Shown here: in pieces, positions 1 through 12,631 of the stretch
Layout of the letters: every line of letters starts with the position of its first letter
Position numbering within the stretch: the stretch's first letter is position 1
Assembly: GCA_029204225.1 (NCBI GenBank)
Contig: CM055108.1
Coordinates: forward strand, 2,634,348 to 2,698,347
Direction of reading: 5' to 3'
From: Diphasiastrum complanatum
Lineage: Eukaryota; Streptophyta; Lycopodiopsida; Lycopodiales; Lycopodiaceae
DNA length: 64,000 nt
Made by a program: the position numbers and the translations under genes
The notes under the pieces: generated by a model
Seen by the model: the letters and a program-made list of their open reading frames with translations, nothing else
Told to the model about the DNA's origin: nothing
Databases searched by the model: none

Positions 1-1529
1 CAATCTTGGATTAATTTCAAGATCATTGTTCAAGTCAAAATAGATTAAGTTTTAGGAGTATTAAAAATGAAAAATCATCTATGTTGACTTTAGGCTTTGG
101 CAAAAGTTTTTCCTATAGGTATGTAGTGTTTTATGTTGTAAATGCAAAATTTGGCCTAGAGGAAACTCGAGCTACATGGTCTAATGTGTTTAGTTAATCA
201 AGTACAATATTCATATAGGATGTAGGCATAGAAATGCCAAAAATAGGCTTGTAGAAACTTGTGGCATATCACATGCAATAAATAGGAGAATTGTAGAACA
301 TTAGAAATACAAGAATCTGCAAGCCAATTGTTATTTCCTTCTTATGCACGAGCACTATGCATTCCAATTTTTTATGCATCTGTAAGTTGCTAGTGAAACC
401 ATTGTTGTGCACAAACATTTGGCATATCTGCAAGAATTGAGAAAGGGTTCTCGAAGGATTTCCTTACAAAAGGGTTTGTATGGAGCAATTTGCATTCATT
501 ACAATCTATTATCACTTGAACAATCAGATGCATTATGTTAATCTCTATGAATTAGATTGTTGACATGAACGTTAGTGAATCATTAAAAGAATTTAGTGGT
601 AGTATTCATTTCTAGCAACAATACAAAAAGCCTTAAGAACATGAAGTAAGACTTAAATTTTGTACATATGTTGTTTTACGCCCAAGCATGTTTTTTTTTT
701 CTCTTAAAGAGGCCCAGTGCATTCACAACCACAAATCATTTGATCAATGAAAAGCTATGAATACTTTTGATTATCATCTTAATTCTAGATCCATGTTAGT
801 ATATCACTTGGCTATCAAATTGTAAATTGATGACATATTAGAAAACCACGTAAAATGCTACAATGTATCTACATGATTGTGCCAATCTCAACAACTCTCA
901 TATTAGTTTGTTTTGTGCTTCTAGTTGCCTGTGTTGTGGTGATTGCAATTAAGAGGGAAGGATGGCACCTTCACATTAATCCCTTTCTAGCTCTTGGATT
1001 TTTCAAAACTTTAATAGTGAAGAAGAACCTTCCAAAAACAAAGGAAAGTGAACTTAAAGAGTGGAGAGATGCCTTGACAAATCAAAGGAAAATGGAATGT
1101 AACTAGCAACTTGATCTGATCATAACCCAGAAACTATGTACAAACAGAATTGGAAGCTTTCTAAACTACCCATCAAGTTATCAATGAGCAACTTAATGCT
1201 CTAAGCTCTAGAGGACCTCAAAATTCTCAAGACGATTTTATGTAAGGAGCTTGCTAAGGCAATGAAAGAAATGCAATCTCAATCCAATCAACCCACCTCC
1301 ATAAAAACTTCAGTGGTGCTTTAGGATTGACACAACACTCGATTTATGTGCTGCTAGCGCATTTCGTCCAACTTTTGCTTTCCTTCTTAAAGATCCATAA
1401 ACCAATGGAAAACAATGAGTTTGTTCACATGGTTCAATAAACTTCAACATGTACTTCTTTCTGAAATTACTGATGAATCATAAAACTGTAACATCTATTC
1501 ATTGTGTGCAGCTGCAGCACAGATCACCT
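1..1529. other. Intergenic AT-rich sequence
   Basis: No gene, RNA or mobile element is recognisable in this stretch. The only ATG-initiated reading frame of note is the 83-codon frame at 855-1106, listed separately. Confidence 0.5.
855..1106 (+). CDS. Small hydrophobic ORF, 83 aa, doubtful
   Basis: A true ATG opens an 83-codon frame. Residues 8-33 are almost entirely hydrophobic and would form one membrane segment, followed by a basic, Lys-rich C-terminal half. No family is recognised. The frame is short, no upstream promoter or flanking splice structure was seen, and chance open frames of this size are common in AT-rich plant DNA. It could be an exon of a larger gene, a small membrane protein or nothing. 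Confidence 0.12.
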   Translation: MLQCIYMIVPISTTLILVCFVLLVACVVVIAIKREGWHLHINPFLALGFFKTLIVKKNLPKTKESELKEWRDALTNQRKMECN

Positions 1530-3252
1530 CTACAGCATTGGAGTTACCCCTTTGCAGTCATCAGCCAAATAAAGTTGGCGTAGTCCATAAGTTTCTACAG
1601 AATCAGATTTTGTAGTTAGCTGTCCACATACACAACAACAGACACAACGTTTTGAGTCAGCATTGGTGAATACAATGCAAATCAAGTTGGAGTCAAAATA
1701 TCTGAAATATTTTGGGTATGAAGCAAAATGAATTTCAATCACACAAGTTTTTAGATATGCCAATTGCAGAGTGTTTTGCAGTTGTGATTTGGCATGACTT
1801 ACGTGATCAACTACATCAGTGGCAAAATACGTACTACTTGCTCGTTCTTTTCTCATCCTCCGGTTGGCTTCCCTAGCGATAGCATCATCGGAACGTCTTT
1901 GATAAAGCACGTCTGCTCTATTCAACGATTGAAAAGGACTAATTGATGCTTTAATACTTGCACGTTTGAGAAGTTGCTTATCCTCAGAGATGGGAGCTTT
2001 GAGCTGATTTTCATGCTGAAATAATGTGCTCGAGTAAAACAAGTAAAGTTTTTCAGTTTCAAATAAACAATCACCTGAGTTAGTGGTAACAACAAGAAGA
2101 GGTCAATTCAGATATGTTGAAGATCCAAAGGTCGATCAGGAAAAGTTCGAGAACAGGTTTCAGTAAAGCAGAAAGTACCTTCACATGTGCAATGGCTTTT
2201 GAGCTTTGAGAAGTTAACTGTGTAGTGGCATTGCTTGCAACCTTAGTTTTGGAACAAAACAGCCCAGACACTCTCACTTGACTTAAATGGGTTTTGATTT
2301 TTTCTGACTCTACAACATCATTGTTCTTACAAAAGTTAAACAGACTTGTCCTTGTTCTCCGAGACTTCTTTGATCGATCCACGCTCAGGCTTTTCGGCTT
2401 CACCGGCGGCACAGAATGCACGTTTGCTGTGTTTTCATCTGTAGTTCCTTGTGATAGAGATCTTTTTTGCCTGTTTAAGGTTTCTCTGCCTCCCTCTTTT
2501 GGAGGACTGGCAAGAAGCTTACATTCCTGAACTTTACCGATCAGGCTTCCCGATGTGAGACGATGTTTAGAGTAGTTCTGACTTTTGATAGAATCCAAGC
2601 TGCAGTGATTGGTACTAACACCTTTTCCATCTTCCTCTGTAAAATGTTTTGACACCCTTACTTTTTCACGCGCCTGCTTTGCCAAGTAGAGACTAATTTC
2701 CTCTTCAGTGTTGGGTCTTGGTTTGGATCTCATGTATTCTTGCTGCTGATGATGTGGCTTGATGGTTACTTCGGAAGCAATATTGTGTTCTTTTCCAGCC
2801 TCCTTATACATCAAAGTGCAGATTTCACTCACCCTTGCCTGCAGCTGTGCCTGCTCAAGTCCTTCATTCTGTGCCCTGTGTTTTCTCATCAAACTTGAGG
2901 AACTGATAGGAGAAGTGAACTCCAAGTTATGGTTCTCCTTTTCCTTCAAGAAGCTGGAGGACATGCTAGATGTACTAACTCTTTGCATTGATAGAGATAT
3001 TTGCTGATTGGGCTGCAATTGAACACGCTTAGATCTGCTGCCTGACCAAGCTTGGCCTCTTTCCAGGTGATTCAGTTCACCATGCCTTTCTGTGGAACAA
3101 TGGCCAGTTCTTTTATGCGGATCAGCATAAGTCCGCGTTTGAGGTTGGGAATGATTCGCATCTACAATTTTGGTGCTGCGCTGATTTTGCCATCCCTTAG
3201 ATGATTTTCTGAAGGGAGTTTTCTTGGTCTTCAATGGAAGTGAATTGGCCAT
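1530..3252 (-). CDS. Spliced host-type gene, about 458 aa, unknown basic protein
   Basis: Three exons on the minus strand can be joined without a break. Exon 1 is 3252-2179, starting with an ATG and ending at AAG|GTACTT. Exon 2 is 2015-1803, entered after TTATTTCAG and left at CAC|GTAAGT. Exon 3 is 1619-1530, entered after TGTGGACAG and ending in TAG. All junctions are phase 0, giving 358+71+29 residues. The product is Ser/Lys/Arg-rich and low-complexity, without membrane segments. It has a KEN tripeptide at residues 105-107 (a possible APC/C degron), a conserved-looking basic block in exon 2 (LKRASIKASISPFQSL then a run of Arg) and the C-terminus ADDCKGVTPML. It has no transposon hallmarks, so I read it as a genuine host gene of unknown function. 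The exon 3 acceptor is the least certain junction; an acceptor nearer exon 2 would end the protein two codons later. 5' UTR exons may exist beyond 3252. Confidence 0.6.
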
Positions 3253-6200
3253 GTCTTCCAGATAAGCTTCGTGGTAACTGGCACCAAAGCAAGGGCGGGC
3301 GTTAGAAACCTAACAGTTGAAATAACAAGAAATTCCAGCAGATGATGATAACATGTAAAGCAAATTCATATGGGAAAAAACTATGGCAGCCAGTGTATTT
3401 CAGGAGCATACTTATGGTTTTGATAAAACCATTCATCATCCCTGCAAAATCCAAAAATCCGGATCAGAAGCCTGCTATTTGAAGCAAAAACAAAAACAAA
3501 CCTTAAAATTTTCAATTTTAACTCATTATTGTATGACAAGCAAGCTAGACTATAAACAGCAAAGAGTTGAGCTGACTTCCAAGCTCTAGGCTTTGCTGTC
3601 AGATAAGATATCACTGATTATATTTCAAGCTACAGATTCCTTGCAAATTATTCTTACAGTGGGAATGAAGCACATTTCTCAAGAAAATCATTTGCAAAAG
3701 TTCAGCAACGTATTCTAGTCAGGCAGCTGCTCATGTCCAGAATTTAGTTGGAACTTCTGAAAATGCAGAAAAGCTTACTTTTTGCTTTTATGCATCAACT
3801 GATTGGAGGTGATTTCTTCTGTGAATGCTTGAGCCAAGTCATCATATAAGAGGTTCCCTTGTAGATGACATATCTTCTTTCTAGTAAAGAATATTTGTTG
3901 TTCTTTGACTTGATTACTGTGCTTTTCAAGTTAGGTCACGAGATCTTAGAGGCATAAGAATCCACACTTTGCCAAACTACATTTTTTATCTTCATCACAT
4001 GGTATTACCATATGGAAAATATAGATTACACAAGAGACAAGAATGTAGTCCTACCTAGGAGAACATGGTATTACCATATGGAAAATATAGACTAGACATG
4101 CGACAAGAATGTAATCCTAATTCCATGCTTGTGCTATGTAAAGAATCATAGGTTTTCTTTGTTCTCATACTAAGTCGTCGATGCTTGTTGCCTCAAAATA
4201 ACAATTGTAAAGTGACATATAATCTTACCCTTCCATTCGTTCTTGAGTTGCTTCAAGAGAAAAATCCACCCATTTAGGAGCATCAATGTGTTCCTAAAGA
4301 AGAAATCATGCACATGTTTTTATTGTCAGATGCTTTTTTTTTCATAGTAATATGTTCACCCTAATTCACTATCAAATATTGAAGTCATGAGCACTCACAA
4401 TGCAATCTCTCACTAGGCATGCTACAAGCAATGCCTATTAAACATCAATTGGAATATAACTATGTTACGCGGCATCTATATATAAGAGATGCTATTTTAA
4501 TGATTTAAACAACTCGTACATGGCAGACATTTCTAGCATGTATAGTAAAGAAGACTCAAACAAATTTTGCAAGACATCAAGATGCTTTCTAGTTTTTCTT
4601 GAATAATACATGTATCATTTCATGTGTTGTTAGTAGATCAAGATTTTTGAATCAATCTATATCATGAAATATTCAAATTATAATTATGTCACAATACATG
4701 ATCCCATTGTATTAGAGATAGCAAGAGATGAATCTACTAGCAAATCAAGCTACTTATACTTTCATATAAAGTGGCTATTTTCTATAGTTCTTCACCATTG
4801 GATAGTTTTATATTGCCTAGGGGATGTAATCCATGTCCCTAGATAAGAAAAAGTTAACACTTAGAGATTAAATGTTTCAAATATTTACATAATATATTCA
4901 AATGTGGTTTAATCTTTGATGACCACTACTAATTGAATCAACAATTATTATCCAAATAAAATGAAGAATGTTTTCTTTGGTCATATGTGTATATATATTT
5001 TTAAACTTAGGTTCTAGAAGATCTGACTATAATATGAATTTTCACACAAAAGTCACTTTGTGTATTCAATTTGTTGTACATGGAAGAATTTATGTTCTAA
5101 GAGATTTTTCTTTTGTTGCAAGAGTTAGAATGTCTTTGGAACCGTTATATAAGTAATAGTCCTCTAAAAACCTAGAAACTTAAAAAATTGTAAGTTTATT
5201 GAGAATAACTCAAAAAAGGTTTCCTAAGCACTAGGCTGCTGCATGGAGTTCATGCAGACTGATCAGAGAAGAGAAAATTTATGATCTGGGTCAACAAATA
5301 AAGTCCAACTAATCACCATGCAGAACATCACCATAATTAAAAGGATGTGAGGCGGACTACATATTGATAACTGCAGTACCCATCATAAATCAACTAGCAA
5401 ACTACCAGAAATGCCCAATCGTCGTCCTCGTCAGTGGCAGCAGCATTAGTTTCTGCGTCCATTCTGTAAACTCGAGGGATCGGCATGGTCACTGACGCTG
5501 CTTTGCTACTCTTTTCAAATCGCGTCACGTGCTGCTTCTTGCTATGAATATTCATCGCTAAGTCCAAGTACCCCCGATCAGTGTACTACTGCTATTTATC
5601 AGCTATATTTTGGCTCTTTGATTGACGCCCCAGGCTTCTCAGTCCAACTGTACCCATTCTTCAGCATCTCCATATAAACATTACCGTACTTCATGCCAAG
5701 CTCCACTGGGCAGCCCAATGATCTTGTGCAATATTATAACTGGATTGTATAAACAAAATCCAATCATCTCGTGCACTAAATTTTATACAGTGACTGCATA
5801 AATGACACCCAATTATGATCTTGTGTACTATGTCAGATAGTTTATGAAAAGAAATCGCTGATTCTGTCCTGAACTGTTATCTAGTACAGTGATTGACTGA
5901 ATAAGACTCAGCTATCATGATCTGATATTGGTGCATCAAGTGAAATTTTGGCTGGAATTGTTGAAAGTGACGAAATTCTGACCATTTTTTGATGGGCAAA
6001 TTGTGGGGGAAGCATTGACAGGGATCCAGAGCTACACTCATTAGGAAACAGAAGCTCACAGGATGATCAAATCGTCTAACTTGCAACAGCAACAAGAAAC
6101 TAAGAGAGTCCTCAACCTCCGGCGACCGGAAATATGTAGTCAAAAAATAAATTTATTCTTATTGATAATTTTTATTCCTTCTTTTTTTCCAAAAAGAATT

Positions 6201-8518
6201 TATTCTGCCCCCAATCAGCTGGCGACGCCTCCTGCGCAGCTTGGGGGACGGCCAACCCCCCAACCCCTGCTGCCTGCCACACATGTTTGGGCCTACAATT
6301 TTTATATTCATTCAACTTTAGTCAATCTAATATTGGGTAGAGGAGGGTATAATCATGACTTAAGTGTGCAAGCAAGCGCCCCCCCTTCATCCCACCGTTA
6401 CGAGTTTGCCATCCTAATCCCTTCACTGTCACGATGACTTCTCCTTTGTTGGATGAGGCCGACCCAATGCTCGGAAAAATCGGCAGTATAGGAATGAAAC
6501 CGACAAGTCTTTCGAAAACCGATATCATAAAATATCTAACGATTTTTAATACAAGCATATATATACCTTTTTCTGAGTAAAAGTCTTCAAAATTTTGAGA
6601 ATTTCTCTAGAATGCAAGTTTTTGAGGTAACTCCAAGGAGGTTTCCCGAGCACTGGGCCGATCCTCCCTCTCTCCTTCGGCCCTACTCCTCAATCTCACT
6701 CATTTTATGTCTCAAATTCTTTTTCTTGCAAGGCACAGCCAAAATTTACTTTCAAAACATATAATCCAAGTTTTCGGACTCCATGCGTGTCTTTGTGTGG
6801 TTAAGTTTGGATGTAGACAATGATGCTAGCTAGTGCAAGTAATCCATCACACCATAAGAAAACCCAAGCTAAATATAAAAAGTTCTTTTATTTCGAAAGG
6901 ACAGCCGACTTATGCCAAGAATATTCCTTCACATTTTCCTTTCCAATTGAGATGTTACATTTACTTGTAACTTTTTCACGACTTGTGTTTTGGCATGAAA
7001 TGTTCCATAAAATTAGCATAATGGGATCAATATGTTGAGACCACATGAAAGTCCATGGTGGGTCCCATTAATGAGAAAAAAGATACTCTTTAATCTATAC
7101 TATGTAAAAGATTGTTAACTTAGCAAACCATGTACGAAGGTAAATATCACAACAAAATTCAAAACATCTTATAGGAAGCCTATCGCCTATAGATGTTATC
7201 GTGATGGCATGATAAAAGGTAAGTTGCATGCTTTATTTAACCACTAATACATAACCGTTGATAGAAGTTGCATGGTTAATATTACCACTAAAACATAATT
7301 TAGTGTTTCCACCATCCAAGACAAATTGATATTGGATATCCAAGTAGACCATAAGAGATTTAGCTTATAGAAGAGTCAAAAGATTATTGTTTTACAATCC
7401 TAAATGGAAACTATGTTGGGCATACCTCTCAAGAGGACCACTTAAGGTGATCAAGTACGTAGTCGATGGTGATATGGAAAAAGCAGTGCCAAAGCTAGGT
7501 CTAGAGTTGATATTGTCAATAAAAGAAGAGTTGAGAGAAGGTTACATCAGGGCACAATCCTTATTTGCGGAGAATCACTTCCATCTAAAGGAAAGAGTTA
7601 CAAAGACCTATATTTAGCATACAAGAATTTTTGAACCACATGAAAAAATCATCACTACATATGACAATTCTTTTTTATGGGGTTGCTAAGGACCAAAGTA
7701 TCTTATGACTACCTAGCCCTGCATGACTTTAAGAGAGATGGGCCCATATCTCAAAATGATAGGCTTGAATCTCGTAATAATGTATCAATTTAGAGTCAAA
7801 TGAATGGGCAAAAATATGAATATAGTGAAAATTATGCAAGAAACATTAAGCAACAAATTTTTTTGGTTTGTAGAGTTCTAATATATGAAAGAACACTACC
7901 TATTGATAATGAACTAGAAAAAAACATTATATTGTAGCTGAGTTTCACAACAAATCATCAATTCAAATTCAACAAAATGAAATATTAAATAGTTGGGAGA
8001 ATATTCACTAACTAGAAGAAAGAATTGCATTTAATTTTAAAAATCAATTTGGAAAACAAAGAGTAGGTTACAAATATATTCAAAGGAATTGATGACTAGG
8101 TTGAAATTCAATTCAATTATTTACTACACATATGACACCCAATTGGAAGTAACATCACAAATTTTTGTAATTACAAGATAATTTTTCTTTTCGTTAACAT
8201 AGTTTGAAAGCCATTTTTTTTCGCGTTTACGTGTTAATATTTAAAGACAATAGATATTGTGAAAAGGAGATTGAAAGATTGCATTAGATTCTTATGAGAT
8301 GTTTAGGTATACCATTGATGATCTTGAGAAAGGAATATAAATTAAGTGAATGTGATTAAGTTAAAATTTGATGAGGTGAGAGTAGCACTACTTAAAACCA
8401 TCAAAGATTGTGAAAAAGACATGCTAGAAAGCATAGCGAGTCTCATTTCAGAATAAGAAAATGTAGAGAGACTTGAATTTATCCATCTGTGTTGACATTG
8501 ACAAGTGTGAGAATGCCA
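3253..8518. other. Long intergenic region
   Basis: No gene is supportable over these 5.3 kb. Open frames are short, overlap on both strands and carry no recognisable motif; the longest (6063-6437 and 7387-7617 on plus) have no family resemblance. A small GC-rich island lies around 6205-6290. A short tandem duplication is listed separately. Confidence 0.5.
3997..4122. repeat. 66-bp tandem duplication
   Basis: Two adjacent copies begin with ACATGGTATTACCATATGG, at 3997 and 4063. They share the continuation through GAAAATATAGA and the word GACAAGAATGTA. The duplicated start is itself palindromic (GGTATTACC, CATATG). This is a simple slippage-type duplication with a few substitutions. Confidence 0.75.
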
Positions 8519-8961
8519 CAAAGTGTGATTTTGATATCCTAAGATGTGGTGATTGCAATAGATCACACATAGATTGAAAACCACAAAGTGGATTTTGATC
8601 TCCTAAGATGTGATGATTGCACATAGATCACACACAGATTGAAAACCAAGATCTATTCCATAAATCTAAGGCAAGAGCACATTACTACATACATAAATCA
8701 ACCATACAAGTACTTTCACATGTGTGGAGACGTGTACTACAACAAACTAAGTATGATTGCACATAGATCACACATAGATTGAAAACCACAAAGTGTGATT
8801 TTGATCTCGTAAGATGTGATGATTGCACATAGATCACATAGAGATTGAAAACCAAGATCTATTCCATAAATCTAAGGCAAGAGCACATTACTACATGCAT
8901 AAATCAACCATACAAGTACTTTCACACGTGTGGAGACTTGTACTACAACAAACTAAGTATG
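8519..8961. repeat. Tandem duplication, period about 206 bp, plus a partial third unit
   Basis: A unit that starts AAGTG(T)GATTTTGATCTC and ends AACAAACTAAGTATG occurs at about 8583-8755 and again at about 8789-8961 with few differences. A shorter copy of its first 65 bp precedes it at 8519-8583. Open frames in this stretch are by-products of the repeat. Confidence 0.75.
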
Positions 8962-10985
8962 AAAATGCCGTCCTCTCAAGTAGAGAGAGAATCCAATCAA
9001 GAAAACTCAAGTAGAGAGAGAAAACCAATTTGACTCAAAATAGCGTAGAAATCTCATAACTCCAAAAACTCACAATACAAATGGATTGATGCTCCTATAT
9101 GTAGCTACTCAAGGTAGAGGGGAGTGAAATATCATTGGACCCCTTCTTTTCCTCCTCAAAATCCTATTGGTTGAGTGACATGTAAGCTCTTAATCTTGAT
9201 TGGACCATTTTGATAGATTCTAGTTTTTTGATTGGTCACTCATGCCAACACATGGAGACATGGAGACGACACATGGAGAAATGTCACACACTAAATCTAA
9301 ACTTGACAAATGTCATAAGCCTAACTTGACTCGAGCTACATCACAACCTACTTTAGGCCTAATCATGCTTTGACATGTGTACTTGCCTATTTTGCCTCTA
9401 ATGCCAAAAATGGCCTAATCAACATCAAACACTTGGCTAGATCTCTACTAAAAAACTTGAGTAATCCTAACTTAACATAACTAGGATATTTTTGTCTATT
9501 TTCTACACATGGGAACATGCTCCACACATGTGAGTTTTTCTCACAAACAAGAATTGCAAGATACCAAAGCTAGATTTTGCCAATTTTTCACACTCCTCAA
9601 AAACTAGCTTGATAAGGTACTAGATCAATCAAGGAGCTTGTGAAACTTGTTGAGTGGATCCTTTGGTATGCATGTGAAGTGAAGACCAGACAAGGGATCC
9701 TCCATAGCAGCAACCTCACCATATCCATGATAATACTTCTTTAATAGAAATCACTTGCCACCTGCTTTGATGATCATTCCACCAATTTGCCACCATATCT
9801 TTGAATTTTCTCCATGCTTGATGATGATCTTTGACTTGAAAACTCAAATTGCATGAAGATGGCTGCACTATAAAGTGATAAATGCGAGGCTTCCATGCCT
9901 CATAAAGATCATAAAGATCAATAGATCATAAAATCATAAAATGTGATGATTATCAAGATTTTCAATTCTAGCTTGACCAGTCCACATACTATGAACTTTT
10001 CCATGATGAATCTAATCTTGAAATTAGACACTATCTTAACATTCTTGAGGCTAAATACTTGCTCAAGGATGTAAGTGTCCTCTTTGGATGATTCACTTAA
10101 TCTCAAGAGAAGTTTACAAATTGCCTCACAACATGTAAAAACATGATTTTCCAAACTATGAGTAACAAACTCATTCTTGCTCTTACTAGATCCAAGAGCA
10201 TACATTTGATGACACAACCTCTTGATTTTGAAATGTTTTGGAAACATATTTAATCCATTAGGAGAGAAGAAATATGTCCATACAAAAGGCATCAATATAC
10301 AAGACTAGTATTGCCTTACTCCAACTTTGAGATGTAAAAATCTCAGCAAAGCAAGATGGTACATCCAATAATGTAAGAGAAACATAAGTGAATGTTTTGA
10401 AGTAGATACAACCTGAAAAATAAACCTCTTTTTGATGTATTGTGATCCACAAAGACTCGGCCTTGCCTCTTGAAGATCCCCTTGAAACCATGTGTTGAGA
10501 AGACTCCACCTCAAGCCTTGGCAAATCTCTATCATATACTTGGATTTCTGGTAGATTTGAGAATCCTACCATCATCGTCATGATTGAGATTATACCCTCC
10601 TTATTCCTTATATGAAAAGGAATATTGGCAAAGCATATGGATCTAAATATCCCCAAAATATCAACTATTGCAATCTTCATATCAAGCACATTTGATAAGA
10701 GATACCTCCAATTGAAGTCTTCAAGTAAGAAGTCACATGAAATGGCACCGTCTTTGCTTCTACATGATGAAATGAGATCATCCAAATGAACAAGATAAGA
10801 GACTTGATGAGAAGTAGACCTCTTTGGCAATAACTCTCCATGTGCATTTGCCAAAGCACCATCTTCATGAGCCTTACCATCTTGGAACATAGGTTGAGGT
10901 AGATAACTTGCCTTCTCCTCCTTGAGATCATCCAAGTTCCTCTTGGCCACACTTCCACAAGGATTAGCTTGATCTTCAGACTAAG
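8962..10985. other. Gene-poor flank, possible copia 3' end/LTR
   Basis: No protein family is recognised. The right part lies immediately downstream (minus strand) of the copia pol end at 10985-11516, so part of it should be the 3' LTR of that element. I could not fix the LTR ends or find a matching 5' LTR. A 230-codon open frame on minus (10950-10258) has no motif and is not called. Confidence 0.3.
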
Positions 10986-11520
10986 CAATGCACAAAATTT
11001 GTTGTGCATATTAGTACTCAATGCCTTTGTAAAAACATCTACAACCGTGTCATGCGTTCGACAGTACGTTAAGCTTACCTCTTTGTCAAGAATCTTGCTC
11101 CTAACTTAGTGATATAGGATCTCAATATGCTTACTCCTAGAGTGAAATCTAGGACTGGCCAATAAGACAATGGAACTTTGATTATCACATAATATAATTG
11201 TCGAGGTGTACTGATTCAAACTAATGTCTGATAGTAAATTTCTCAACCAAAATGTTTCTTTAATAGATTGAGAAACAACAATATACTTTGCTTCTATAGA
11301 TGAAAGAGTAATAGAGGTTTGCTTACGACTGTTCCAAGAAATAGGACTGTCATTGAGAAAGAATGTAAATCTAGATGTGGATTTACAAATATCTACATCT
11401 CCTCCCCAACTTGCATCTGTATATCCACTTAGTTGATGAAGATTGTCGTTATTGAATAGCAGATGCACTGGTCCATAGTAGCTCAGATATTCCAATAGAT
11501 CACTCCATCGGATCACCTGG
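10985..11520 (-). pseudogene. Ty1/copia RNase H and pol C-terminus, fragment (copia-4)
   Basis: The minus-strand frame from 11516 shows the copia RNase H signature: GYTDASWGGD, then KSTSRFTFFL, SWNSRKQTSITLSSIEAKY and a later CDNQSS. It reads to HIEILYH and a stop near 11106. The same frame continues past the stop with the usual copia pol tail (VVDVFTKALS, then FCALLSLK) to about 10985. Upstream, at about 11520, the copia reading joins gypsy protease-linker sequence abruptly. It is probably the 3' end of the same copia family whose gag lies at 20598-21516, with integrase and reverse transcriptase missing. Confidence 0.85.
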
Positions 11521-11544
11521 TTATAACGTTGTATCAGCTAATTC

Positions 11545-12560
11545 TTCTTGTTGCCATGTGCCTTGGGTGGATCTATCTTGGAGACTTTAGCCATTGTTGA
11601 TCTCTGTGGTGGCTAAGTTGGTACTTTTTTCATTCCATAGTGATCTGGATCCATATGTTACAGAACATGCTCATCAGTCAGTTCAGTCTCTTTGTTGTAG
11701 ATAAAAGCATGTTGCCAAGGGACTAAATCATCATCCATAGGGCTTTCAATAGCTTCCGCTGACAACCATGTTATTTTGATCATATTCACCTTGAAAGTGA
11801 TTGGTGTGTCTAATGTATAGCACTTGGGTGAAGATATGCTGGATTCTGGATCTAAATCCAGTTCACAAGCATGCCCAGCCATACAGTCAACGGTTGCCAA
11901 TGCATCCATCCATCTCATGATATATGTGTTAGAGTCGTAATGGCCTCCCTTGGCTTGTCTTGGGTGATCAATTCTGCGATTTGTGGTGGACGATCCGTCA
12001 TCAGCTTTTGGTGTAATTGGTTTCACCACCCATGTGGTTGGATCAACCTTTACAACCTGTTCTCTATTTTCAAAGGTGAGTTTTCTGGTTCCCCAGTTGT
12101 GAACCACAACCATTTGTGCAATCCTCAACCAAGGTCTTCCTAGTAAAACGCCGTAAGTAGAAGGGGATTATGGTATGTCCATCACCACAAAAGTGATGAA
12201 AACTGCATTCCCACTATTTTCACTAGGATGTGCGTCAACTATACCTTTTGGTTTTACACAAGATTGATCAACTAATTTGATGGCAAATTTTGCTGGTTTC
12301 AATCCTTGCAATCCCCAATTCTGATACAAGGTAGTGGAGATCAAGTTTACACCCGATCCTCCATCTACCACTGCGGCTTCATCCTCGAATATCTTGTGGT
12401 GGATTGGCAGGGTGATGTTGTGTTCTTCACTTTCCCACGCTGCCCTAATATGGAGGAGTTGCTCATTTCATCATAGCCCGCACAGTATAAGGGCTCTTTC
12501 GGTTCCGTTTTGGCCCATTCAACTAGGATACTCTTGGCTTGAGGTGCCTCCAGGAGGATG
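11545..12560 (-). pseudogene. Ty3/gypsy retropepsin region, broken
   Basis: Read on minus, the piece starts with a gag-pro linker (APQAKSILVEWAKTEPKEPL near 12550-12490). It then gives the protease active-site block VDGGSGVNLIS (12371 downward) and the family's flap-to-C-terminal motif VLLGRPWLRIAQM near 12110. It ends in a linker with TDEHVL and DPDHYGMKK. At least two frame changes and a stop separate these parts. The active-site loop is DGGSG rather than the usual D(S/T)G. The piece abuts the C48 pseudogene near 12560-12585 and copia RNase H at 11520. It lies downstream of the minus-strand gypsy pol (16.3-18.9 kb), which is the wrong order for one element, so it is rearranged or from another copy. 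Confidence 0.8.
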
Positions 12561-12631
12561 CCGAAGATTATATTAGCCTTTTTTTTGAAGATTCTTTTTT
12601 GCTTGCAATCCATCCCAAGAGAGTCACCATA

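Noticed and set aside
8519-8961. CRISPR-like repeat array
   Set aside because: Only two long units and one partial copy, with no short regular spacers; an ordinary tandem duplication in a plant genome.
10258-10950. 230-codon minus-strand open frame
   Set aside because: It lies downstream of the copia pol end where the LTR is expected, shows no motif, and has two overlapping frames of similar quality.
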